Assembly (NCBI GenBank): GCA_028875075.1
Contig: JAPPGF010000036.1
Coordinates: 62,001 to 126,000, forward strand
Source: Gemmatimonadota bacterium
GTDB lineage: Bacteria > Gemmatimonadota > Gemmatimonadetes > Longimicrobiales > Gaopeijiaceae
DNA: 64,000 nt
Direction: 5' to 3'
Below the pieces are notes generated by a model. The model did no database searches, had not been told where the DNA came from, and saw only the letters and a list, made by a program, of their open reading frames with translations. A program made the position numbers and the translations under genes. Below are positions 26,033-35,209 of this stretch, piece by piece (position 1 is the first letter of the stretch; the number at the start of each line of letters is the position of its first letter).

Positions 26033-26953
26033 GTGCCGAACGTTGACTCGGTGTCGTCGCGGGGCCTCCGTGGAGGGGGCCTGCTGGCGCGGGCGTTTGG
26101 GCTGCTGGTCTTGGCGCCCTGGGCTCCAGCCGTTGCGCAGCCGGTGCCCGTACGCCCCGAGGTACTGGTCATGGAGGCAACCCACGCGGCTCCTACGGAT
26201 GAGCCGGTCGTGGCCGTGCCCTTCGGCCCGGGTGAGCGACTCCATTACCAGGTGAAGCTCGGTGTCTTCTCTGCCGGCGACGGCTATCTTGCCGTGGAGG
26301 GTGTCGACACCACACGTGGTCGAGAAACCTACCGACTCGGTATGGGACTCGAAGGCGGCCTACTGTTTGCCAAAGTTGACGATCGCTACGAATCGCATCT
26401 GGACATTCGTTCTTTGGTGAGCCGTCATTTCATCCGTGACATCCACGAGGTAGGGTATAAGAGCTACCGCGAATGGGCGATCTATCCGGAGCTGGGGTAC
26501 TGGGAGCGGCTGGACGAGTCTCGATCCGAGACGATGGTCGCGACAGAACCGCTGGACGAGCTGGCCTTCATCTTCTGGATGCGGACCCTGCCCCTCGAGG
26601 TCGGTGAGGTCTACACGTATCATCGGTACTTCAAGGATGACGGAAACCCGGTGATCCTCAAGGTGCTCCGGCGTGAGCGCAGAGAGGTGCCGGCCGGGGA
26701 GTTTGACACGATCGTCATCCAGCCCATTATCCGTACCGGCGGTCTTTTTGGCGAGGGTGGCAAAGCAGAGATCTATCTTACGGACGACGCCGACCGGTTC
26801 CTCGTGTATCTGCGATCGGAGATCCCTATTGTGGGATCGGTGACGCTACACTTGCGTGAGGTCCGACGGGGGACGCCGCTTGCGGTGCGCTCGGACGTGG
26901 CGGCGCCCATGGAGCCCGAGAAAGGGGATTCGCTGTCCTCGGCGGGTCGCTGA
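26033..26953 (+). CDS. DUF3108 exported protein
   Basis: A 306-residue protein starting at GTG directly after the GT2 stop. Residues 10-35 are a signal peptide (LLARAFGLLVLAPWAPAVAQ). The mature part matches DUF3108: FGPGERLHYQVKLGVFSAGD, RETYRLGMGLEGG, KVDDRYESHLD, the central YHRYFKDDGNPV and the end TDDADRFLVYLRSEI. DUF3108 proteins are predicted periplasmic beta-rich proteins of unknown role, often near envelope genes. Its tight linkage to a glycosyltransferase fits that pattern. Confidence 0.85.
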   Translation: MPNVDSVSSRGLRGGGLLARAFGLLVLAPWAPAVAQPVPVRPEVLVMEATHAAPTDEPVVAVPFGPGERLHYQVKLGVFSAGDGYLAVEGVDTTRGRETYRLGMGLEGGLLFAKVDDRYESHLDIRSLVSRHFIRDIHEVGYKSYREWAIYPELGYWERLDESRSETMVATEPLDELAFIFWMRTLPLEVGEVYTYHRYFKDDGNPVILKVLRRERREVPAGEFDTIVIQPIIRTGGLFGEGGKAEIYLTDDADRFLVYLRSEIPIVGSVTLHLREVRRGTPLAVRSDVAAPMEPEKGDSLSSAGR

Positions 26954-27005
26954 GACCGCGTAGTACGGCTCTTGTTTGTTCTGTTGTCTCATGCGGACTC
27001 TTGTG

Positions 27006-28046
27006 CTAGCACTGTCCCCTCGTGCCAGGATAGCGCTCTCTCGCCAGAGCCACTTTGTCCAGAACCATCTCGACGGTGATTCGTCGCATGCCGTCCCGGC
27101 ATGTACTAGAGACCGCGTACTGCTCACCCGGGAACCGCGCGTACCCGTCCGCCACTAAGTCCCCGTAGCGCCGGTAGGGGCCACTCCGCTTCGGGTTAGT
27201 ATAGCCGTAGAGCCCGACGACCGGCACGTCTAGGGCACGGGCGATGTGCAGGGGACCGGTATCGGGGCTGATCACGAGCGCGCTACCGTCGAGGAGCCAA
27301 GCCAGCTTGCGAGGGTCATCGGCGAGCGCGTCGATGGCGCGTGCCCTAGTGAGCGAGCGGATGCGCTCAGCCATCTCGCGTTCGCCGGCCGAGGGACCGC
27401 CCACCAGCACCGGCTGTAGTCCGTGTTCGGACTCGAGCGCCTCCAAGACGCGCGCGTACCCTTCGGCGTTCCAGTTCTTCTCGCGCTTGCTGGTGCCCAC
27501 GACCACAGCGCACGCGGGCCGGTCCAGACGCTCGAAGAAGGCGCGCTGGGCTATCCGCTCTGCCGGATGGATTCCGAGATCCCACACGATGGGGTCTATT
27601 GCGATCCCTAGGTGCTCTAGGAACTCAAAGTATTGATCTTGAACATGGCGTTCCCCGCGAAACGGGAGACGTTCGTCTGTAAAGAGCCAATTTAGGTCAC
27701 GCGCGCGGGTGCGATCGAAGCCGAGCGTACGATAGGCGGGTGCCAGCGCAGCGATGATGCCGGCTTTGAAGTAGACCTGGAGCGAGAGCACCAGATCGTA
27801 CGGTTCGTCAGGGAAGGAACGTACGAGGTTGCGATAGCTTTGCCACGCGCCCAGACCCCTACGCCGCCGGAGAACCAGAAAGCGATCGACGGAGCGATGG
27901 CCAGTAACCAAGCGGTGCGGCAGGGTCTGGATTATCCACGTAATCTCACACGCGGGCCAGCTTGCCTTCAGTGCATTCACTACCGGCAGGACATGCACGG
28001 CGTCCCCGAGGGCAGAGAGCATGACGATGCAGATCTTCCGGGGCAT
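27006..28046 (-). CDS. Family 9 (heptosyltransferase-type) glycosyltransferase
   Basis: A GT-B fold enzyme of the ADP-heptose:LPS heptosyltransferase family, acting on lipopolysaccharide core at the inner membrane. The start at 28046 (MPRKICIVMLSALGDAVHVL) matches the usual family opening; ATG at 28085 would add 13 residues. Residues 150-190 hold the linker and CAVVVGTSKREKNWNAEGYA, then VLVGGPSAGEREMAERI, and the nucleotide-sugar site LVISPDTGPLHIARALDVPV. The C-terminus KRSGPYRRYGD is typical. A broken copy of the same family lies just upstream on the same strand. Confidence 0.9.
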   Translation of the reverse strand: MPRKICIVMLSALGDAVHVLPVVNALKASWPACEITWIIQTLPHRLVTGHRSVDRFLVLRRRRGLGAWQSYRNLVRSFPDEPYDLVLSLQVYFKAGIIAALAPAYRTLGFDRTRARDLNWLFTDERLPFRGERHVQDQYFEFLEHLGIAIDPIVWDLGIHPAERIAQRAFFERLDRPACAVVVGTSKREKNWNAEGYARVLEALESEHGLQPVLVGGPSAGEREMAERIRSLTRARAIDALADDPRKLAWLLDGSALVISPDTGPLHIARALDVPVVGLYGYTNPKRSGPYRRYGDLVADGYARFPGEQYAVSSTCRDGMRRITVEMVLDKVALARERYPGTRGQC

Positions 28047-28211
28047 CCGTCCGGTCTCGGGAACCTGTCCCGTCAGTCTAGTCATCTGACGATTCCGAGC
28101 CCGGCGGCCGTGTTTAGAAACGCGTCGAGCTGATCGCCAGGCCTCATCACGCTGTAGCACGGAAGTCGCTCGCGCTTGGTCCACCTTTTCTAGGACATCC
28201 GCCACGCGAAT

Positions 28212-28680
28212 CTACTCCATGCGTCCGTGCTTGGTATCGTACTTAGTCGGTTCCGGTATCGCACCCGGCTCGATGTAGCGGTCTATCGCAAGCTCCCCGA
28301 ACTGGCGCTGGGGTCCGACTGGGCGGGATTCTTGTGCCCCAAAGAGGCCGATCACCGGTGTTCCAAGCAAGTGCACGACATGGAGGAGACCGGTGTCCGG
28401 GCTGATGAGCAGGTCAACTCTTGCCACTAACCACATCATACGGTGGGCGGGGTCGCACAGACCCGACACGGATCGTGTCCTCGGATCCCTGGCGAGCACT
28501 CACCCACGTCACGTTCACGTTGCCCGGTGTCCCAATCAGGACGATACGGTAACCGATGTCTGTGAGAACCCAAGCGAGGGGACGGTAACGAGCCGCTGGC
28601 CAGTCCTTCTTGCGATTCGGGGCAGCGCATGCGTGCCGCTGCTGCCCCTCGACGTGGTCGAGGTAGCCACGCGCTCCCAC
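28212..28680 (-). pseudogene. Frameshifted, truncated family 9 glycosyltransferase
   Basis: Two overlapping frames together spell the C-terminal half of a heptosyltransferase. The first (28680 down to about 28500) reads KKDWPAARYRPLAWVLTDIG and RIVLIGTPGNVNV. The second (from about 28499 to 28212) reads MMWLVARVDLLISPDTGLLH and HLLGTPVIGLFGAQESRPVG. The frame changes near 28500, and the N-terminal domain is not found upstream, where a short gene on the opposite strand lies. So it is either a true remnant of a duplicated GT9 pair or, for the frameshift alone, a sequence error; the missing N-terminus argues for decay. Confidence 0.75.
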
Positions 28681-28901
28681 GAGTATCTGTATGCGCCCCG
28701 AGAACGGTATCTGGGGATGCCGCGAGGCGGTCGAAACACTCCGGCCCAGCGGCTGGTGGCTCTCGGTCCCGGGGAGGGACGGGGATTGTTTTCCGCCCCC
28801 GGAGGTTCGGTTATGTTTGCCTGCCCGAGCATAACACTTGCCGCGGTAAGCCGTGCCGTATGCGGCACGTTTGTGCCCGTATGTTGAGGAGTGTGGAGAT
28901 C

Positions 28902-29135
28902 GTGTTAAACGAAAGACTAAGGGATCGCGCGCGGGACGAACTATTCAGCCATATCAACCGGTGCGGGGTCCTACAGGCCAGCCCTGAGGACCAGGAACGT
29001 TGGATGAACGAGACGATGGATTACATCGGAGAGCGCTATCCTGACCTTACCGAAGGGGATCTCGGTGAGCTTCGCGGTATCGGGATCTGCTTCTGCAAGC
29101 CAGCGCTCACCCGTGGCGGCGACAACACCCTCTAG
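28902..29135 (+). CDS. Small conserved-looking hypothetical protein
   Basis: A 77-residue, mostly helical acidic protein (RDRARDELFSHINRCGVLQA, DYIGERYPDLTEGDLGELRG). The GTG at 28902 has GGAG at good spacing; ATG at 28881 is an alternative. The closing RGIGICFCKPAL carries two cysteines one residue apart. No family is recognised, but composition and codon use look genuine. It is divergent from the broken glycosyltransferase. Confidence 0.6.
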   Translation: MLNERLRDRARDELFSHINRCGVLQASPEDQERWMNETMDYIGERYPDLTEGDLGELRGIGICFCKPALTRGGDNTL

Positions 29136-29155
29136 GGCGGAAAGGGACGCATTCG

Positions 29156-29491
29156 CTACTTGAGCCGGGACTTGGCGCCTGGTTGGGCATTGACCCGGTC
29201 AGGGCAAGGTGAGTCTCGGCGGGACTCCATGAGGCTTCGGGCGTCCGCGAGGGTCTCTCCTGAGCTGTGCAGAAGTCGATGCAGGGATCGTGGTGTCCGT
29301 GCCGTGTCATCGAAAGCCTGAGCCGGATAAGCGGGATGAGCCGCTTGGATTTGCCAGAAGGGACTGAATGCCCTGCGCGTAACGACGCTTAGCATCGCGC
29401 AGGTGAAGTCGGGGCCGAACCTTGATAGGCCCTCGTATGCCAAGCGCGCACTCCCCTCCGCACTCTCCCGGGCGGTGCCTTCGAGGAGCAT
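29156..29491 (-). CDS. Possible hypothetical protein
   Basis: A 111-residue frame (from an internal ATG of a longer 153-codon frame) with GC-rich third positions and helical stretches (ESAEGSARLAYEGLSRFGPD, AFSPFWQIQAAHPAYPAQAF). No family is recognised and no ribosome binding site is clear. It is the only candidate in the 595-base gap 29136-29730; otherwise that stretch holds nothing I can identify. Confidence 0.3.
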   Translation of the reverse strand: MLLEGTARESAEGSARLAYEGLSRFGPDFTCAMLSVVTRRAFSPFWQIQAAHPAYPAQAFDDTARTPRSLHRLLHSSGETLADARSLMESRRDSPCPDRVNAQPGAKSRLK

Positions 29492-29730
29492 GGCCTCGCT
29501 GGTACCGTTGTGGACAGTAGGGTTGTGGCGGGGAGTGGATGAACCCCGATCTGGGCGCCGTACTTTCGCTCTCGTACGCCTCGATTTCAGCGCACTACCT
29601 AAGCACGCAGTTTGCATAAGGGGCCCGTCAGCTTGACCTAGGATAGCGCTGGCGAGTGCACGGAGGCCTCCCTATACTTTCGCCCGGTTGTCACCTTGAC
29701 ACCCGGAACCCCACGGCACTTCGTGAATCC

Positions 29731-30546
29731 ATGAATTCCCCCGCAAAGGGGGCCGGGAAGAAGACGTCAGCCCCCGGCGGTGCGGGCCGGGAAGGGAGAA
29801 GTGCTGCGGAAGCTGGGGCCGGTACCCCCGGAGAGGCGGCTCGACAGCCGTCGTCCGGTGGGAAGACCACAGCCGAGAAAAAGACGACGACCGAGGAAAA
29901 GTCCGCCAAGCAAGAGACTTCCGCCAGGAACCCCCAGGAGCGGGCTGCGAAGAAGGCGGCGCGGACAGCCCAGACGCCGAAGCCAGCCGGCACTCGCAAG
30001 TCTCCTGGCAGACGGTCGGCCGGCACGGGCCGGAGTGGCGAGGGGGGGGGTCAGTGGGCTGGGCCCAAGGCTCCGCCCGGTCCGCAGTCGACGGAGGACA
30101 ACCGAGACCCCACCGGGTCGCCGCAAGCGCAGTCGCACTCCTCTTCTCCACCCTCACCAAGCCCAGGACCGCGACCGACGTTCCGCCCCGCCGGTCTGTC
30201 TGAGCCACGTTGGGACGCGCTCGAACTGCCTGATCAGAGAGCCCAATTGAAACGCTACTATCAAGGTGCTCGAATGCCATCTCCGGTGGGCGGGTTCCTT
30301 GAGCCTCTTCGTGTTCGGACTGAGGACGACGGTTCGGGCACCCTGATACTAGAGTGCAGTGCGTCGTCGCTCAGGTTTGTCCTTCCTATTCCAGCAGCAA
30401 CTCGAAGCGAAAGAAGAACCATCAAGAAGAGTCAGGTCGACGGCAACGATCCGACTTGCCCGAGACACGACCCCTCCCAGTGGTTGAACCGCGTGGGACC
30501 ATATCTCGTATGTCCGTTGTGCGGAGTCCGCTACGGACGGGCGTGA
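29731..30546 (+). CDS. Lys/Ala/Pro-rich disordered protein with C-terminal zinc-binding motif
   Basis: A 271-residue protein. Residues 1-150 are low-complexity (Lys, Ala, Thr, Gly, Pro, Ser), resembling disordered histone-H1-like tails. Residues 160-271 look folded: FRPAGLSEPRWDALELPDQR, QLKRYYQGARMPSPVGGFLE, GTLILECSASSLRFVLPIP. They end in CPRH, 20 residues later VCPLCGVRYGRA, so a Cys-His-Cys-Cys zinc site is likely. A tract of ten G near 30039-30048 lies inside the low-complexity half and could slip. No family is recognised. Confidence 0.6.
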   Translation: MNSPAKGAGKKTSAPGGAGREGRSAAEAGAGTPGEAARQPSSGGKTTAEKKTTTEEKSAKQETSARNPQERAAKKAARTAQTPKPAGTRKSPGRRSAGTGRSGEGGGQWAGPKAPPGPQSTEDNRDPTGSPQAQSHSSSPPSPSPGPRPTFRPAGLSEPRWDALELPDQRAQLKRYYQGARMPSPVGGFLEPLRVRTEDDGSGTLILECSASSLRFVLPIPAATRSERRTIKKSQVDGNDPTCPRHDPSQWLNRVGPYLVCPLCGVRYGRA

Positions 30547-31230
30547 TCAGCATGTCCAGGGAGTCTGTTTTGCCGGTGAGCTGGAGGGCGCGGGAGTAGA
30601 TCGACGGCGCTCGGGAGCGATGTTTGTCGAATCGTTCTGCGAGCTCGAGTGCTTACAGAAGCGCGAGTTCGTGGCCAATGCCGGAACCCGGGCCCCTGTG
30701 GCAGGCCGGATTCGTCTCAGGTCAAGCGCAGGGCCGCGAGCCTCGAAGGGGGTGGTTGCGAGGGGAAGCTGGTTGGCGGCCTCCCAGGGGACGTTGGGTC
30801 TGAGGGAGCGCTCGACGTGGGCAGGCTGCGCCAACGGTCGTAAGAGTGAGGACCTTAGGTCGACGAGAGTGATACCGCCAACGCGCGCAAGGGGGTCTCT
30901 GGTGGCGGGCTTGGAGAGCCGGCAGTAGGCCTCGTCCCCTTGGCCGGGAGCTTGATGTCTGCAGGGGGTGTAGCGGCGCGCCAAGGGCATCGCCGTGGAC
31001 TTGTCGCGGCAGTCGCGGATGTGGCCGGTTCCACAGTGCTGCCTGATGAGGCACCTGATCTGGGTCCCGTAGAGGCCCGGCGCGTTCTTCAGTGAGCGCT
31101 GGGCTGCTCCCTTGTCAGATATCCTGAGACAAAGACCCGCTTGAGAGCCAATAGATGAGGACGCCACCATTCACGAAAGCCCTCGTAGTTGCAGTACACG
31201 CCGGACGCAATGCTAATTTGTTGTAGTCAC
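30547..31230. other. Long stretch without a recognisable gene
   Basis: Frames of up to 207 codons exist on the minus strand but are rich in Pro/Arg/Ser/Thr and resemble nothing. No tRNA, hairpin-plus-T terminator or mobile element is seen. This is the start of the longest gene-free region in the window (30547-31370). Confidence 0.4.
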
Positions 31231-31260
31231 TTGACAGGAACCGGATACCTGCCCAATGCT
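31231..31260 (+). promoter_or_regulatory. Candidate sigma-70-type promoter of the M23 gene
   Basis: A perfect TTGACA (31231-31236), an 18-base spacer and AATGCT (31255-31260) lie about 110 bases before the M23 peptidase ATG. The -35 is ideal, the -10 moderate. Confidence 0.4.
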
Positions 31261-31321
31261 GTGTCCTGCCTAGCTGCCATGCATCGTCTGGCGGTTCCCG
31301 ACGACAAGGCCACCTGGCCGA

Positions 31322-31340
31322 GCTCGCACTGAGTGCGAGC
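31322..31340. promoter_or_regulatory. Perfect dyad upstream of the M23 gene
   Basis: GCTCGCACT-G-AGTGCGAGC is a perfect nine-base inverted repeat around one base, ending 30 bases before the M23 start. The single-base centre makes an RNA hairpin poor, so a dimeric repressor operator is the better guess. Confidence 0.4.
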
Positions 31341-31370
31341 ACAGTTCGTTTGCGCCTGGAGCGTTAGCCC

Positions 31371-32300
31371 ATGACCGGAGACCGCTGGACGCTCCTGCTG
31401 GTCAAGGGTGAGTACAGCCCCATCTCACAGTTCACGTTGTCCCGTCGCGCCATCCAATTGGGGATTGGCGGCCTCACAGCGCTCTGCCTCACCCTTGCCG
31501 GCGTCGCCCTGACGGCGGGAATGAACGGCAGTGCCCGCCTCGAGGCTCACCGCCTAGCGCGAGAGAACGCGGCACTGACCCAAGAACTCTCCGACATCCA
31601 CGGTCGCGTGGATAACCTGGAAGGCCGCATCGGGGAGCTGACCCAGATGGACTCGCGTCTTCGCTTGATCGCCGGTCTCGATTCGATCGACAGGGAGGTG
31701 TTTCAGGTGGGGGTTGGCGGCCCCGGCAATCCGCTTCCAGAGACCAACGCGTTGTGGGCGATTGACCCAGCCCTCTCTGAGGTGGCCTTCGCGGTGCGCT
31801 ATGACCTCAACATCCTTGAGCGCCGAGCCAGCCTGCTCAAGGCCAGCATGGGCGAGGCTGCGGACTCGCTGATGGCGCACCGCGACCTGCTTGAGTCCAC
31901 TCCGTCGATTTTGCCCACCTCCGGTCCACTCTCCAGCTTTTTCACGCAACGACGCTTTCACCCGATTCACCATCGCCCGTTGCCTCACGAGGGCGTGGAT
32001 ATCGCCGCCACTCTGGGTACGCCCATCTTGGCGGCTGCAAAGGGCAAGGTTGTCTACGCGGGGAACATGAGCGGGTATGGTCTGATGGTGGAGATCGACC
32101 ACGGCTACGGGTACACGACGCGCTACGGACATGCGTCGCGTCTGCTAGCGCGGGTCGGTGATATCGTCCAGCGAGGCGAGCGTATCGCCTTGGTTGGGCG
32201 CACGGGAATTGCGACATCTCCGCACCTGCACTACGAGGTACGGGTAAACGGGAAACCGCAAAATCCCATGAACTACGTGATCTCCGGAACAGTCCCTTAG
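31371..32300 (+). CDS. M23 family metallopeptidase with membrane anchor
   Basis: A 309-residue murein endopeptidase-type protein. One transmembrane helix (residues 28-52, LGIGGLTALCLTLAGVALTA) anchors it; a coiled coil follows (LARENAALTQELSDIHGRVD). The C-terminal LytM/M23 domain has FHPIHHRPLPHEGVDIAA (metal His and Asp) and SPHLHYEVRVNGKP (HxH). All four residues expected for zinc and catalysis are present, so it should cut peptidoglycan cross-links in the periplasm. It resembles MepM-like enzymes of diderms. A strong terminator follows it. Confidence 0.93.
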   Translation: MTGDRWTLLLVKGEYSPISQFTLSRRAIQLGIGGLTALCLTLAGVALTAGMNGSARLEAHRLARENAALTQELSDIHGRVDNLEGRIGELTQMDSRLRLIAGLDSIDREVFQVGVGGPGNPLPETNALWAIDPALSEVAFAVRYDLNILERRASLLKASMGEAADSLMAHRDLLESTPSILPTSGPLSSFFTQRRFHPIHHRPLPHEGVDIAATLGTPILAAAKGKVVYAGNMSGYGLMVEIDHGYGYTTRYGHASRLLARVGDIVQRGERIALVGRTGIATSPHLHYEVRVNGKPQNPMNYVISGTVP

Positions 32301-32327
32301 CCCGGCCACCAACTATTGTCAATCGGA

Positions 32328-32353
32328 GGGGCGCCTGGCGGGCGCCCCTTTTT
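32328..32353 (+). terminator. Rho-independent terminator after the M23 gene
   Basis: GGGGCGCC-TGGCG-GGCGCCCC forms a perfect eight-base-pair GC stem with a five-base loop, followed directly by TTTTT. It begins 28 bases after the M23 stop and is the clearest intrinsic terminator in the window. Confidence 0.92.
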
Positions 32354-32450
32354 CGTGATCACGTGCCGCATGTATCGGCTCTGGCACCGGGGACACCTCA
32401 GGGAAGGGCGGACCCTGGAACCCACTCGTGCCCCAGGGGAACCTACTCGC

Positions 32451-33755
32451 GTGCAACACTCCATCTGGCCAGCACTCGTCACTTCGGGCCTCCGGTGGGC
32501 TCCCGCTTTCATGGTCGGTCTGCACATAGGAAGCCCAGCGCTCGGGCTAGCCGCCCAGGCCGCTCCGGTGGACGCGTCGGGGGCGACGGTAGAAGCGAGG
32601 CGGGTTCCCCCGACCGAAGTGTTTCTCCCGGACACCGTTCTCGCCCCTCCTGGGGGTCCCCGGATCATCCGTCTCCCGGCCCCGGGCTCCGGGCTCGCCG
32701 CCCTACGCCTGTCGATTGCCGTAGAGGCAACACCTATCGAGACAAGTACTGCGGCCATACTTCATGCACTCGGGCTTGAGCAGGCCCGCGCTGCCGCCCT
32801 CCCGCTCGGCGTGCGTGTCGGGGGAAGCCGCACTCCGTGGGGCATCGCATACACCATCGTCGGGCCGTCGGAAGAGTTCGACTACTTGGCCTACGTCCTC
32901 CGCCAAGCCGTCGCCGAGCCGGGACCGGGACGAGTCGAGCTTGAGCGCGCCCGCGCACGGGTGATGGCCGAGATGGAACGCGTCTTCGAGACCCCTGCTG
33001 GGCGCCTGGCCGCCGACTTGCGCGCAGATGTAGTGGCGACCGCGTCACACACCGTGCGGGCGACTACGGCGCTGGAGAGCGTCACCGAGCTGACACTCCC
33101 AGCTCTTTGGCGGCGCATCTACCGGCCCGAAGCAATGTCAGTAGTGCTCGTGGGCGCAGTGCCCGCGGAAGTCGCGCTAGCTTCGCTGCGTGAGATTGGG
33201 TCGCGTACAACAGGCACAGGCGAAGTGCTGGACACGTATCGTGGGCTGGTGGAAACTGAGTCGACACGGCCCGTGGTGCTCCGGCAGTGGTATGGGGAAG
33301 CACGGGTGGCTGGCGACATAACGGATCCGCACAGCACCGTGCTTGCCCTGCTCGTCTCCCGCTGGCTACGTGAGCTACAGCACGGCTTCGACACCAGCGT
33401 ACAGCTCTGGGACATCGGCCGCACGCACGTACTGGCCGTGATCGGTGCGGCGTATCCGTCGAACGCGGCGGCAATGCGTCGACAGGTGCATGGCGCCCTG
33501 AGCGAGGCGACCGCGAACATCGGTGCGGAGATCCTGGCACCCGTCCTGGCGGCGCTCCGCTTCGACATGCTCGCGGCGGCGCGCACACCGTGGGGTCTCG
33601 CCATGCACGCGGGCCGGTACCACGATGCGACAGGAGAGCCAGACGCAGGCTACCAGTATGTCAGGGCGCTCGACCGCGTGAGCCCGGAGTCCCTCTACCG
33701 CTACCTCGACGAACTAACTGCGCGGCCCGTCACGCACGCCGAGGTGGAGCCGTGA
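32451..33755 (+). CDS. M16-like exported protein without zinc motif (first of pair)
   Basis: A 434-residue protein with an N-terminal signal-like segment (WAPAFMVGLHIGSPALGLAAQ). The GTG at 32451 has AGGGGA upstream; upstream in-frame codons run into the terminator. The fold looks like M16 (pitrilysin) halves: GRVELERARARVMAEMERVF, RLAADLRADVVA, ALWRRIYRPEAMSVVLVGAV. There is no HxxEH, so it is not an active protease. Its stop overlaps the start of the second half (GTGA). Together they look like a degenerate M16 pair acting as scaffold or chaperone in the periplasm; this is inference. Confidence 0.75.
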   Translation: MQHSIWPALVTSGLRWAPAFMVGLHIGSPALGLAAQAAPVDASGATVEARRVPPTEVFLPDTVLAPPGGPRIIRLPAPGSGLAALRLSIAVEATPIETSTAAILHALGLEQARAAALPLGVRVGGSRTPWGIAYTIVGPSEEFDYLAYVLRQAVAEPGPGRVELERARARVMAEMERVFETPAGRLAADLRADVVATASHTVRATTALESVTELTLPALWRRIYRPEAMSVVLVGAVPAEVALASLREIGSRTTGTGEVLDTYRGLVETESTRPVVLRQWYGEARVAGDITDPHSTVLALLVSRWLRELQHGFDTSVQLWDIGRTHVLAVIGAAYPSNAAAMRRQVHGALSEATANIGAEILAPVLAALRFDMLAAARTPWGLAMHAGRYHDATGEPDAGYQYVRALDRVSPESLYRYLDELTARPVTHAEVEP

Positions 33756-35008
33756 GGATTCGCGCGCATGCCTTCAAGCGATGGCGTGGTTCTCTGGTCG
33801 GCGCCATGCTCACAGCATGGACACTCGCACTCCCAATCCTTGGTGCTGCCCAGCCGGTCGACGGCTACGTACGTGCACGCGGCGTACACGTTGCTCAGCG
33901 TCCGGGCGCTACGCTTGTAGCCGTCACGGTCGTGATCCCCGTGGGATCCCTGCACGATCCGGAGGGTGCGCCCGGCACGGCTCGATTCCTAGCGGAGATC
34001 ATCGCACACTCGGTACGTCGACGTACCGATGCCGACCCTTCCCGTCTGGACCTGCGTGTAGAGCGCGGTTGGACGGCATTCACGCTGCTTTCGACCGGGG
34101 ACGCCTGGACGCGGTCGTGGGTCGCGCTAGAGAGTGCGATGTTTCGCCGGCCGTTGGAAGACGTGGCTCGGGAGGAAGTGCGAACCCGGCTGCTGGCTAG
34201 GTTCGCGTTCGAAGAAGGCATTCCCGCACACGAGTTCCAACGCGAGCTACACCGCATCCTCGTGGGGACTGGGCATCCGTGGAACCGCGACCCGCGCGCT
34301 ATGCGGAGCACAATCGACGCCGTCGATTCCAGTGTCTTGGAGGAATTCCGTGCTCGTCACTATGTGGCTGAACTCGCGGTAGCGGCTGTAGTCGGGCCGG
34401 TCGCCGAACAAGCGGCGCATGAAGCCCTGTTTCCGGTGGGCCAGGACGCGCGTGGAGCTATCGTACCCGGCGGCGACCCCGCTTGGACCGAAGGCGACCG
34501 TCTGGTGTTGGAGCGGGAAGTCACCAACGCATGGATCGGCGTGTTTTTCCCCTCCCCACTGGACCAACGCCGCACGCTTCTCGAGTTCCTTGCCTTCCAG
34601 CTTCAAGACGAGCTCAACTCTTTACCGCCAGACCCTGGGCTATACAGCGCTACCGTACACATAGAAGATACTCCTCGCGGACCGGTACTCGTCGCTCAGG
34701 CCGCGGTTGTGCCTGAGGCGTCCGGACGATGGGAAGAACGCATCCTTCGAGCGATGGAACGGCTGGGGGAGAACGACGACGCGCTCTTCCGCTGGCGGCG
34801 ACGTCGTTTCCGAAGTGCAAGTCTGCTACGGGAAGCTGAGCCCGAAGCGACAGCGCTCAGGATGGCGCTGGACCTAGTGCGCGAGGGGCGGGCACGGTCG
34901 CTCCCGAAGGAAATTCCAGAAATCGACGCCTATGAGCTGACCGACGCCGTAGGCAGCCTAGCGAACCCGCGCATCCTATTAATGGGTCCGGACCTGCCGA
35001 CGCCCTGA
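33752..35008 (+). CDS. M16-like exported protein without zinc motif (second of pair)
   Basis: A 418-residue protein starting at GTG in the stop of its partner. A signal peptide (WRGSLVGAMLTAWTLALPIL... AAQ) is clear. The first M16 domain reads GATLVAVTVVIPVGSLHDPE and PGTARFLAEIIAHSV, where active relatives have the HxxEH zinc motif; here Phe and Ala replace the histidines. ILVGTGHPWNRDPRAMRSTI and FRARHYVAELAVAAVVGPV fit the M16 scaffold. So this subunit too is catalytically dead by sequence. Confidence 0.78.
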   Translation: MRIRAHAFKRWRGSLVGAMLTAWTLALPILGAAQPVDGYVRARGVHVAQRPGATLVAVTVVIPVGSLHDPEGAPGTARFLAEIIAHSVRRRTDADPSRLDLRVERGWTAFTLLSTGDAWTRSWVALESAMFRRPLEDVAREEVRTRLLARFAFEEGIPAHEFQRELHRILVGTGHPWNRDPRAMRSTIDAVDSSVLEEFRARHYVAELAVAAVVGPVAEQAAHEALFPVGQDARGAIVPGGDPAWTEGDRLVLEREVTNAWIGVFFPSPLDQRRTLLEFLAFQLQDELNSLPPDPGLYSATVHIEDTPRGPVLVAQAAVVPEASGRWEERILRAMERLGENDDALFRWRRRRFRSASLLREAEPEATALRMALDLVREGRARSLPKEIPEIDAYELTDAVGSLANPRILLMGPDLPTP

Positions 35009-35209
35009 AGCCGGAAGACCAATCATGTCTCTGGGTCTATTGCGGCCCGAGAGGAACTGGGTTTGGCGCAGTATCCCGTTGTCCAGCGGGGCCAGCAGCT
35101 CCCGAGTGCAAGGCATGGCAGGAACACCGCTGCGCCACGATGGGAGCGAGGCACCCGGCGTGGCAACCGGGGTCTCTTAGTACCGCTACCCTCAAGGACC
35201 AGACCCTCG

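Noticed and set aside
30547-31170. 207-codon minus-strand frame as a possible gene or transposase remnant
   Set aside because: No transposase motif, terminal repeats or start signals; composition is random-like in all frames.
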